Shown: positions 1 to 5,679 of the stretch, piece by piece | Layout of the letters: every line of letters begins with the position of its first letter | Position numbering within the stretch: the stretch's first letter is position 1 | Assembly: GCF_900129965.1 (NCBI RefSeq) | Contig: NZ_FQXM01000044.1 | Coordinates: forward strand, 1 to 13,616 | Reading direction: 5' to 3' | DNA length: 13,616 nt | DNA from: Clostridium grantii DSM 8605 | GTDB taxonomy: Bacteria; Bacillota; Clostridia; Clostridiales; Clostridiaceae | The notes under the pieces: generated by a model | What the model saw: only the letters and a program-made list of their open reading frames with translations | The model's database searches: none | Told to the model about the DNA's origin: nothing | Made by a program: the position numbers and the translations under genes

Positions 1-30
1 TCCTGAGCCAGGATCAAACTCTCAATTTAA
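1..30 (-). rRNA. 16S rRNA, 5' end only (cut by window edge)
   Basis: Read on the minus strand, the first bases give the conserved 16S 5' region, GAGAGTTTGATCCTGGCTCA. The gene runs off the left edge, so only about 30 nt are present. The mature 5' end near position 30 is estimated by analogy with Bacillus, whose mature 16S begins about 7 nt before GAGAGTTTG. This is the head of an rRNA operon transcribed leftward. Confidence 0.95.
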
Positions 31-123
31 AAAGTTTAATCTGTTTACTCATTTACTTAAATTATTGACTGGCATTTTACATAGAATCCATTACTGGAAT
101 TTATTCTATCATTCTCTGTTTAA

Positions 124-136
124 TTTTCAAAGATCA
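124..136 (-). promoter_or_regulatory. boxA-like antitermination element of the rrn leader
   Basis: The minus strand reads TGATCTTTGAAAA, close to the Bacillus boxA (TGTTCTTTGAAAA) that loads Nus factors onto rRNA transcripts. It lies between the nearest promoter and the 16S start, where such an element is expected. The call rests on sequence similarity and position only. Confidence 0.5.
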
Positions 137-172
137 AATTAAATCTTTTCGCTATCTTGCGACAGCTATATT

Positions 173-201
173 AGTTTAACACTTTTTTTCTTTGTTGTCA
201 A
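173..201 (-). promoter_or_regulatory. rrn proximal promoter (P2)
   Basis: On the minus strand there is a perfect -35 TTGACA (196-201), a 17-bp spacer and a -10 TAAACT (173-178). Transcription should start near 166, about 135 nt before the mature 16S end. A small hairpin (TCGC/GCGA, within 148-164) forms at the very start of this transcript. Confidence 0.8.
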
Positions 202-268
202 GAGTTTTCTTATTTGTTTTTTCAACCACTTTCGCGATTTCTCTTGGCGACAAGGAATATCTTATCAA

Positions 269-296
269 ATTATAAAAACCCATATTCACTCATCAA
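269..296 (-). promoter_or_regulatory. rrn distal promoter (P1)
   Basis: The minus strand has -35 TTGATG (291-296), a 16-bp spacer and a consensus -10 TATAAT (269-274). It lies about 95 bp upstream of P2, the usual tandem arrangement for rRNA operons. The initial transcript carries a second copy of the TGTCGC...GCGAA hairpin (231-252), as at P2. Confidence 0.6.
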
Positions 297-345
297 TGAC
301 CATTTGAAGATATTAAATGCTTTTTTCTTTTATTTTCTTCATATT

Positions 346-385
346 TCAAACTATTCCTCGTATTGATACACCTGGAACAGTTTAA
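346..385 (-). other. structured element upstream of the rrn promoters, unassigned
   Basis: The minus strand can form a 12-bp stem (374-385 with 346-357) containing two G.U pairs, with a 16-nt loop that may hold a small inner stem. The G.U pair at one position becomes an A-C mismatch on the plus strand, so the structure suits a minus-strand RNA. Part of the 5' arm (CTGTT) can instead pair with an upstream AACAG near 390-400. The patch looks GC-richer than its surroundings. No T-run follows, so it is not an obvious terminator. I do not recognise it. Confidence 0.35.
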
Positions 386-429
386 GTTGAATCTGTTGCT
401 CTAAATATAGTATTCTCTATGAACTCCAA

Positions 430-459
430 ATTATACACTTTTAAAATCAATTATTACAA
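430..459 (-). promoter_or_regulatory. possible third promoter upstream of rrn
   Basis: The minus strand shows TTGTAA (454-459), an 18-bp spacer and TATAAT (430-435). It would begin a transcript near 423 that contains the hairpin at 346-385. It lies just after the argB stop codon. It could be a distant rrn promoter, or a chance match in AT-rich DNA. Confidence 0.35.
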
Positions 460-480
460 TTATTTTTCTTTTATAAGTTT

Positions 481-1356
481 CTACTCAATCATAGTCCCAA
501 CACCCATATCTGAAAATATTTCTAATAAAATTGAATGTGGTATTCTTCCATCTATTATATGTGTTCTTTTAACTCCACCATTAACCGATTCTACACAACA
601 TTCTACTTTAGGAATCATGCCTCTGCTTATAATTTTATTATTAATTAAACTTGGAACTTCTTCAACATTAACAACAGAAATCAAAGATTTCAAATCATTA
701 ATATCGCTTAAAATTCCTGGAACATCAGTTAGTAACATAAGCTTTTCCGCTTTTAATTTAACAGCAATCTTTGCAGCTGCGTAGTCTGCATTTATATTAT
801 ATGTCTTTCCATCTTCTTCATTTAATGCTACAGTAGAAATTACCGGTATATATCCACTTGCAAGGCAATCTTCTATTACCTTTTCATTAACATCAACAAT
901 TTCTCCTACAAATCCAATGTCCTTACCTTCTTTTAATAACTTCTTTGCTTTTAATAAGTTAGCATCCAGTCCACATAAACCTATTGCATTTCCTCCACTT
1001 TTTACTATTAATGCCGCTATATCTTTATTAACTTTTCCAGCTAAAACCATTTGAACAATATCTATAGTTTCTTCATCTGTAACTCTAAGTCCATCTATAA
1101 ACTCACTCTTCTTGCCTATTTTTTTTAAAGTTTCATTAATTGCAGGTCCTCCACCATGTACTACCACAACTTTTATACCAACACAACTTAACAAAACTAT
1201 ATCATTTATTACATCTCTTTGTAATTGCTCATTTATCATTGCATTACCACCATATTTGACAACTATTGTTTTTCCATTATACTTTTGAATGTATGGTAAT
1301 GCTTGAATCAATACTTGTGCCTTTCCCATATTAGAATCTTCTCCTCTTTTGAACAT
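481..1356 (-). CDS. argB: Acetylglutamate kinase
   Basis: Phosphorylates N-acetyl-L-glutamate with ATP, the second step of arginine synthesis, in the cytosol. The 291-residue protein is full length. Visible motifs are VKYGGNAM (33-40, catalytic Lys34), HGGGPAIN (67-74), RVTDEET (91-97), NINAD with Asp191, LTDVPG (209-214) and GMIPK with Lys250. The N-terminal ALPYIQK helix (about 19-25) and the C-terminal EIFSDMGVGT segment are features of arginine-inhibited enzymes, so feedback inhibition is likely; the short arginine-insensitive E. coli form lacks the helix. The start at 1356 has AAGGGGG 6 nt upstream; Met10 is an alternative start. It stands alone, with its own promoter and a palindromic operator candidate, and no other arginine gene is in view. 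No convincing terminator follows, so read-through into the rrn leader is possible. Confidence 0.95.
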   Translation of the reverse strand: MFKRGEDSNMGKAQVLIQALPYIQKYNGKTIVVKYGGNAMINEQLQRDVINDIVLLSCVGIKVVVVHGGGPAINETLKKIGKKSEFIDGLRVTDEETIDIVQMVLAGKVNKDIAALIVKSGGNAIGLCGLDANLLKAKKLLKEGKDIGFVGEIVDVNEKVIEDCLASGYIPVISTVALNEEDGKTYNINADYAAAKIAVKLKAEKLMLLTDVPGILSDINDLKSLISVVNVEEVPSLINNKIISRGMIPKVECCVESVNGGVKRTHIIDGRIPHSILLEIFSDMGVGTMIE

Positions 1357-1471
1357 ATATATCCCCCTTAATTTAACTTCTATATTAATAAATTAACATT
1401 ATCTTTAAATGTATCTATTTCTATTTATACATATTTATGCACTTTTAATACTATAATTCTTTATATTTAAT

Positions 1472-1500
1472 AGTATACTTTCTTGTTGATGAATTGTAAA
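1472..1500 (-). promoter_or_regulatory. argB promoter
   Basis: The minus strand has -35 TTTACA (1495-1500), a 17-bp spacer and -10 TATACT (1472-1477). The predicted start near 1465 leaves an untranslated leader of about 109 nt. The -35 box sits inside a 19-bp palindrome (1489-1507), which suggests repression. Confidence 0.65.
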
Positions 1501-1507
1501 TATTCAT
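1489..1507. promoter_or_regulatory. palindromic operator candidate over the argB -35 box
   Basis: ATGAAT-N7-ATTCAT is a perfect 6+6 inverted repeat covering the argB -35 hexamer. The half-sites match the TGAAT/ATTCA arms of ARG boxes bound by ArgR/AhrC. However, the spacer is 7 nt where the classical E. coli box has 4, so the regulator is inferred, not shown. Confidence 0.45.
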
Positions 1508-1522
1508 TTAGAAGTATTTTTA

Positions 1523-1560
1523 TACATTATTTTTCTTTCTGTATTTGTAAAAATAATGTA
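1523..1560. repeat. AT-rich inverted repeat
   Basis: A perfect 12-bp inverted repeat (1523-1534 and 1549-1560) with a 14-nt loop, almost all A and T, lies between the bofA terminator and the argB promoter. It lacks a clean T-run. It may be a second structural element or a by-product of base composition. Confidence 0.35.
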
Positions 1561-1570
1561 TTTTAAAAAA

Positions 1571-1597
1571 ATCCTTATCATTTAATATGATAAGGAT
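1571..1597 (-). terminator. bofA terminator
   Basis: A perfect 10-bp stem (1571-1580 with 1588-1597) and a 7-nt loop are flanked by an A-run on one side and a T-run on the other. It should stop the leftward bofA transcript about 85 nt after the stop codon, and isolates argB from it. The flanks would also let it work in the other direction. Confidence 0.85.
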
Positions 1598-1681
1598 TTT
1601 TTATTACTGTGTTGTGAACTGCTCACTACCTAAGAGATAGTATCATTTTGTATGGTAAAAGTTAACTTTAAACAATATAGC

Positions 1682-1936
1682 CTAAAGTATGTACTTAAAT
1701 ATAACTAAAAATATAACCCCTGGAATCCCAAAAAATCCTGCAATCAAAGCTGTCCAAAAATTGATAGCTATAGATAAATTAAAGAGACCACCTATAAAAT
1801 TAAATATTAATAGTAATATTCCACCTAAAACTGCGTTCACAATAAGTTTCCATAGTATTTTAATTGGTAAAGAAATTATTTTTCCTACTAAGAATAAAAG
1901 AACTATACCCACTATAAAAAAAACAAAAGACTCCAT
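1682..1936 (-). CDS. bofA: Pro-sigma-K processing inhibitor BofA
   Basis: A small membrane protein that, in Bacillus, holds the intramembrane protease SpoIVFB inactive in the mother-cell membrane around the forespore, delaying sigma-K activation. The 84-residue protein matches the family length (87 in B. subtilis). It has hydrophobic stretches at about 2-20 and 33-52, and a C-terminal one containing the family core INFWTALIAGFFGIPGV. Asn46, Asn59 and Thr62 align, with a constant offset of 2, to B. subtilis Asn48, Asn61 and Thr64, which I recall as needed for inhibition. GGGAGG lies 7 nt before the ATG. It sits directly after yaaL, as in B. subtilis, and is closed by the hairpin at 1571-1597. 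Its presence implies a sporulating host. Confidence 0.9.
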   Translation of the reverse strand: MESFVFFIVGIVLLFLVGKIISLPIKILWKLIVNAVLGGILLLIFNFIGGLFNLSIAINFWTALIAGFFGIPGVIFLVIFKYIL

Positions 1937-1998
1937 AACATACCTCCCATTAATAACCTTTATTAATATTATGCCATAAAATCATAAAACTTGTATAA

Positions 1999-2244
1999 TT
2001 ATTTTATAGTATATTGCAAACTTACACCTTTTTCTTTGGCTATTTTTAACAAATACATATACTTAGCTCTAGTTGCCCTTTCTTTGAATATCGCATAGTC
2101 AATTAATAATTCTTCTTTTACACTTTCAAAATAATCTCTATCACAATCCCATTCAATTTTTATTTTCTGTATAGCTTGTATTAATTTTCTATTATCTTCT
2201 AAATCAATATCATCAACTAAATAATCATCAATTCTATTTTCCAT
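1999..2244 (-). CDS. yaaL: YaaL family protein (DUF2508)
   Basis: An 81-residue, charged, probably helical cytosolic protein of unknown function. I assign it to the YaaL/DUF2508 family from its size, composition, the D-x-D-Y-F-E-S-V and RATRAKYMYLL-type segments, and above all its position between recR and bofA, where B. subtilis yaaL sits. No signal peptide or membrane segment is visible. Its Shine-Dalgarno GGAGG (2252-2256) lies in the 3' arm of a terminator-like stem, and the start codon directly follows the T-run. Its expression is therefore probably controlled by that structure. Confidence 0.8.
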   Translation of the reverse strand: MENRIDDYLVDDIDLEDNRKLIQAIQKIKIEWDCDRDYFESVKEELLIDYAIFKERATRAKYMYLLKIAKEKGVSLQYTIK

Positions 2245-2248
2245 AAAA

Positions 2249-2299
2249 AAACCTCCATATTCTCATCTATTATAATAATAGACAAAAAAATGGAGGTTT
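2249..2299 (-). terminator. recR terminator overlapping the yaaL ribosome-binding site
   Basis: The minus strand forms a perfect 10-bp outer stem (2290-2299 with 2249-2258), an inner 7-bp hairpin (2276-2282 with 2266-2272, 3-nt loop) and then seven T residues. It follows the recR stop by about 40 nt, so it can end the dnaX-ebfC-recR transcript. Its 3' arm is the yaaL Shine-Dalgarno, so any read-through RNA would have that site masked. A TATAAT-like -10 within the inner hairpin (2269-2274) could give a short RNA lacking the masking arm, but I see no matching -35. Confidence 0.7.
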
Positions 2300-2339
2300 A
2301 TACAATTGTGTTAAAACTTTTTTTATTATATTTACTATT

Positions 2340-2936
2340 TTATAATTCTGTTCTTCCCTCTAATGCTTTTGCTAACGTTACTTCATCTGCGTATTCTAAT
2401 TCTCCACCCACTGGTATACCATGAGCAATTCTAGTAACCTTAACACCAAATGGCTTAAGAATTTTTGATATATACATAGCAGTAGCTTCTCCCTCAACAT
2501 TTGGGTTAGTTGCTATAATTATTTCTTTCAACTCATCATTAATGCGTTTAATTAAATTTTTAAGATTAATATCATCAGGTCCTTTTCCCATCATTGGAGA
2601 AATAACACCGTGAAGAACATGATATCTTCCGTTAAATTCCTGAACTTTTTCTAATGTATTTATATCCTTAGGTTGTTCTACTACACATATAGTGCTATTA
2701 TCTCTATTTGGATTTGAGCAAATAGAGCATGGATCTGAATCCGTATAATTTCCACATACTGAACAATACTTAATGGTTCCTCTTGCTTTTACTAACGCTT
2801 CTGCAAAACCAACTACTTCTTCTCTTGGAAGATTAAGAACATGAAGAGTAAGTCTTTGTGCTGTCTTGTATCCTATTCCTGGAAGTTTTGCGAATTCTTC
2901 TATTAGTTTTTCTATTGCCACTGGATAAAAATCCAT
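2340..2936 (-). CDS. recR: Recombination protein RecR
   Basis: Acts with RecO (and RecF) in loading RecA onto gapped, SSB-coated DNA during recombinational repair. At 198 residues it is the standard length. Domains in order: helix-hairpin-helix around LPGIGYKTAQRL (18-30), a four-cysteine zinc site (Cys58, Cys61, Cys70, Cys73), a Toprim domain from about 81 with the acidic residue in VVEQPKD (Glu87) and the GKGPDDI segment, and the C-terminal ATP-motif-like tail. GAGGTG lies 5 nt before the ATG. It is 38 nt behind ebfC in the conserved dnaX-ebfC-recR operon. A terminator follows at 2249-2299. Confidence 0.97.
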   Translation of the reverse strand: MDFYPVAIEKLIEEFAKLPGIGYKTAQRLTLHVLNLPREEVVGFAEALVKARGTIKYCSVCGNYTDSDPCSICSNPNRDNSTICVVEQPKDINTLEKVQEFNGRYHVLHGVISPMMGKGPDDINLKNLIKRINDELKEIIIATNPNVEGEATAMYISKILKPFGVKVTRIAHGIPVGGELEYADEVTLAKALEGRTEL

Positions 2937-2974
2937 TGTTTCACCTCATATAATTAAAATATTCTATATTGAAA

Positions 2975-3316
2975 CTAGAACATTCCAGGCATGTTTAATC
3001 CACCTGTGATTTTTTTCATTGCTGATGCAGTTTCTTCATCGGCTTTTTTCAATGCAGCATTACATGCTGTCATTATCAAATCTTCAAGCATTTCAACATC
3101 ATCAGCATCTACTACATCTGGTTTAATAGATATATTAATAATTTCTTTCTTTCCATTAGCTATTACTTTAATCGCTCCGCCACCTGCAGATGCTTCAAAT
3201 TCTTTTTCTTCTAATTCACTTTGTGTTCTTTCCATATCTTGTTGCATTTTTTGTGCTTGTTTCATTAAACTATTCATATTCATTCCGCCCATTCCTGGGA
3301 AACCGCCTTTAGCCAT
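2975..3316 (-). CDS. ebfC: YbaB/EbfC family nucleoid-associated protein
   Basis: A small dimeric DNA-binding protein (YaaK in Bacillus) thought to help organise the nucleoid. The 113-residue form from Met at 3316 is chosen because AGGAGG lies 7 nt upstream and because MAKGGFPGMGGMN is the usual family N-terminus; an in-frame codon 16 residues earlier lacks this signal. A Gly/Met-rich N-terminus is followed by a helical segment (about 15-38), the conserved GGGAIKVIANG-type beta strands (about 46-56), a D-x-x-M-L-E-D-L-I helix, and a Gly/Met-rich tail. It lies between dnaX and recR, as in most bacteria. Confidence 0.93.
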   Translation of the reverse strand: MAKGGFPGMGGMNMNSLMKQAQKMQQDMERTQSELEEKEFEASAGGGAIKVIANGKKEIINISIKPDVVDADDVEMLEDLIMTACNAALKKADEETASAMKKITGGLNMPGMF

Positions 3317-3380
3317 TGTTCTACCTCCTAAGTATTTGATTATTAATTTTAAACCTTTTAACATTTTACCATTTACTTAT

Positions 3381-5030
3381 TTATTCATCAATTACCTCAA
3401 CAAAATCTTCTCCAAAAGCATTCTTTATCATTTCAAGTTCCGGAAAAATTTCATCTTCTTTTTTATCTATAGTATATATTATTCTTACCTTTTCTTTTAG
3501 TGCCTCACTAAAAACTTTTTCAATTATTGTTCTATTCTCTTCTCTTTCTAATCTTTTTTTATTAAAGGAATATTGTTCATCATATTTTATTTCAACAACA
3601 CCATTTTTACAGCTTTCTATAGTGCCTGTAATCAGTGATGCATAAATAATCATATGTCTTTTCGCTTTAAACATGTCAATTATATCCTTCCATGCCTTTT
3701 GAACATGTGCAATTGTTAAGTTAGATTCTATATTATATTCTAGTTTTTCTGTATTTTCTTCTACTATAATAGAATTTTTACTACTATACTCACTTCTAAT
3801 TTTTTTTGAATTATCTTTAATTTTTGATTCTGCCACTTCATTACTTTTATTTACAATATTTATTTTACCTTCTCTTATAATCCTTTCTATCTTTGCTATT
3901 CTAGATAAAAGAACCTCATTAGAAGTATCATATTCAATTTTGCACATTTTAATAACTGCCATTTCCAAATAAATTCTTGCCTGTTTACTCCACTTGGATT
4001 GAGCTTCAGTTTCTTGTAAAATTCTAATACATCTCATTATCTCTTCAATATGAATTTTACGTGCCTGCTCATTAATTAAAGAAATATTTTCCTGAGACAT
4101 ATCTAATACTTCTTCTGGATTATTACTAACTTTCACCATCAAAGTGTTTCTAAAATGTTGAATCATATCTTTTATAAATAAACTAATATCCTTACCACTC
4201 ATTACTATATCATCTATTAATATAATTGATTGTTGAATATTTTTTTCAATTATAGCCTCTGTTAAATTCATTAAGTTATCATTAGTAACTAATCCCAACA
4301 TTAAAATTATTTGACTATACTCAACTTTTCCATCCCCCATAGATATCGCTTGGTCCAATATACTTAAAGCATCACGCATAGCTCCATCAGACATTCTAGA
4401 AACTAATTTTAAACTTTTATCTTCTGCATATATTCCCTGTTCTGATACTATTTTTGAAAGTCTATTAAATATATCATCACTTTTTATTCTTTTAAAATCA
4501 AATCTTTGACATCTAGATAATATTGTTATAGGTAACTTTTGTGGATCTGTTGTAGCAAGTATGAACATAACATGTTCTGGTGGCTCTTCTAATGTTTTTA
4601 AAAAAGCATTTACCGCACCAGATGTTAGCATATGAGCTTCATCTAAAATATATACTTTGAATTTACTATCTCTAGGTGGATATTTAACTTCATCTATAAT
4701 ATCTCTTATATGTTCAACCTTATTATGAGATGCTGCATCTATTTCTATAACATCTATTGCCGTACCAGAATTAATTTTAGTGCACATTTCACAACTATTG
4801 CATGGATCGCCATCTTGAGGATTTAAGCAGTTAACTGCTTTTGCAAGAATTTTAGCTGTAGAGGTTTTTCCTGTACCTCTAGTTCCGCACAGTAGATAAG
4901 CATGCGCAATCCTATCATGATTAACTTGATTTTTAAGTGTAATAGTAATATGGTCCTGACCTACAACTTCTGTAAAAGTTCTTGGTCTCCATTCTCTATA
5001 TAACGCGGTATAACCCAGGATAAACACCAC
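3381..5030 (-). CDS. dnaX: DNA polymerase III subunit gamma/tau
   Basis: ATPase subunit of the clamp loader; the tau form also ties the polymerase to the helicase. In 549-residue numbering: Walker A GTRGTGKTS (49-57), zinc cysteines 68, 77, 80 and 83, Walker B with DEAH (130-133), the SRC motif (172-174), the clamp-loader collar (about 240-365), a charged linker (about 375-430) and a tau-type C-terminal domain (about 435-549). The outer start is GTG at 5030, but it lies inside the Shine-Dalgarno. AAGGTGGTG (5024-5032) is ideally placed for CTG at 5018, which gives the family-like N-terminus LGYTALYREWRP (545 residues). An A8 run at codons 408-411 (3800-3807) is followed at once by a -1-frame TAG, so a short gamma form of 411 residues may be made. 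It is first gene of the dnaX-ebfC-recR operon. Confidence 0.97.
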   Translation of the reverse strand: MVFILGYTALYREWRPRTFTEVVGQDHITITLKNQVNHDRIAHAYLLCGTRGTGKTSTAKILAKAVNCLNPQDGDPCNSCEMCTKINSGTAIDVIEIDAASHNKVEHIRDIIDEVKYPPRDSKFKVYILDEAHMLTSGAVNAFLKTLEEPPEHVMFILATTDPQKLPITILSRCQRFDFKRIKSDDIFNRLSKIVSEQGIYAEDKSLKLVSRMSDGAMRDALSILDQAISMGDGKVEYSQIILMLGLVTNDNLMNLTEAIIEKNIQQSIILIDDIVMSGKDISLFIKDMIQHFRNTLMVKVSNNPEEVLDMSQENISLINEQARKIHIEEIMRCIRILQETEAQSKWSKQARIYLEMAVIKMCKIEYDTSNEVLLSRIAKIERIIREGKINIVNKSNEVAESKIKDNSKKIRSEYSSKNSIIVEENTEKLEYNIESNLTIAHVQKAWKDIIDMFKAKRHMIIYASLITGTIESCKNGVVEIKYDEQYSFNKKRLEREENRTIIEKVFSEALKEKVRIIYTIDKKEDEIFPELEMIKNAFGEDFVEVIDE

Positions 5031-5040
5031 CTTTTGTTAT

Positions 5041-5049
5041 ATTATATCA
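5041..5049 (-). promoter_or_regulatory. dnaX promoter (extended -10)
   Basis: The minus strand reads TGATATAAT, an extended -10 with TATAAT at 5041-5046; no good -35 is seen. The start would fall near 5034, giving a leader of only about 16 nt to the CTG at 5018. A separate promoter is needed, because a terminator at 5120-5147 closes the upstream SRP RNA unit. Confidence 0.5.
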
Positions 5050-5119
5050 CATTGAATTTACAAAAATCTTATATAGATAAATATTACAGGAATTAATAGT
5101 AAACTTTGATTATATGTAT

Positions 5120-5147
5120 AAAAAAAGCCTAAAGATATTCTTTAGAC
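5120..5147 (-). terminator. SRP RNA terminator
   Basis: The minus strand has an 8-bp stem with one G.U pair (5140-5147 with 5127-5134), a 5-nt loop and then seven T residues. It begins about 19 nt after the SRP RNA 3' end. A small extra hairpin (CTTCA/TGAAG) lies between the two. Confidence 0.85.
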
Positions 5148-5165
5148 TTTTGCTTCATAATTGAA

Positions 5166-5432
5166 GTCGTGCACCAAGCTTTGACAGTAATCAATGTGCG
5201 TTACTTATGCAGTTGGCTCAAGCTAGGTAGACTCACGGCACACGGAAAATCTCACTTATCGCTGCTTCCTTCCGGATCTGACGAGGTTCATGAGCTTCCG
5301 TTGCGTAAGGCCCAGCTCTCAACACCACTTACATAAGGCAGGCCACACTAATTAAAGCCTAAGCCTGGAATTCAACCCTGCTACAGCGGATTGCAGGTTA
5401 CAGGACACCGCTAACTTCCCGTCTAGCACGAC
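5166..5432 (-). ncRNA. ffs: Signal recognition particle RNA (large, Bacillus-type)
   Basis: RNA scaffold of the signal recognition particle, which binds Ffh and targets membrane and secreted proteins. Minus-strand landmarks are GTGCTAGACGG near the 5' end, the Alu-domain stretch with GTTAGCGGTGTCC, and the conserved apical Ffh site GATCCGGAAGGAAGCAGC. The 5' GTCGTGC pairs with the 3' GCACGAC to close the molecule. At about 267 nt it is the long form with an Alu domain known from Bacillus and Clostridium, not the short E. coli 4.5S form. Its 5' end is 2 nt after the CCA of tRNA-Ser(GGA), so one transcript must carry both. Exact ends are estimated from the closing helix. Confidence 0.93.
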
Positions 5433-5434
5433 AA

Positions 5435-5524
5435 TGGCGGAGAAAGAGGGATTCGAACCCTCGGTAGAGTTACCCCTACACACGCGTTCCAGGCGTGCTC
5501 CTTAAACCGCTCGAACATCTCTCC
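5435..5524 (-). tRNA. tRNA-Ser(GGA)
   Basis: A class II tRNA of 90 nt with an encoded CCA. The anticodon stem-loop CACGC-CTGGAAC-GCGTG gives anticodon GGA, reading UCC and UCU. A long variable arm and a standard TTCGAAT T-loop are present. It is transcribed from the promoter at 5550-5578 and leads directly into the SRP RNA. Confidence 0.96.
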
Positions 5525-5549
5525 ATAATTTTTTTATCAAGCAAAATTT

Positions 5550-5578
5550 ATTATACTATTTAACCGACTTTATTGCAA
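5550..5578 (-). promoter_or_regulatory. promoter of tRNA-Ser(GGA)-SRP RNA
   Basis: On the minus strand: -35 TTGCAA (5573-5578), a 17-bp spacer and a consensus -10 TATAAT (5550-5555). The start near 5543 leaves a short tRNA leader of about 18 nt. Confidence 0.75.
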
Positions 5579-5679
5579 GTCAATTATCAATAAATTTAAA
5601 ATGTATTATCTTGTTATTTATAGATATTATTCTTTTTAATCCTTTTTTATACTTTTAATTATTTTTTACTTTACACTTA

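Noticed and set aside
346..425. T-box or other known riboswitch upstream of rrn
   Set aside because: No T-box sequence, S-turn or antiterminator with T-run is visible; the element is left unassigned.
419..784. Open frame on the plus strand over the end of argB
   Set aside because: It lies antisense to the conserved argB 3' half, has a low-complexity N-terminus and matches no family I know; it is a shadow of argB codon use.
1523..1560. Second intrinsic terminator between bofA and argB
   Set aside because: The 12-bp stem is almost all A and T and lacks a proper T-run; the hairpin at 1571-1597 is the better terminator.
1689..1979. Plus-strand open frame of 96 codons over bofA
   Set aside because: It mirrors bofA almost exactly and has no ribosome-binding site; the bofA reading has a full family match.
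2991..3500. Plus-strand open frame of 169 codons over ebfC and the end of dnaX
   Set aside because: It is antisense to two clear conserved genes; its hydrophobic look comes from reading their complement.
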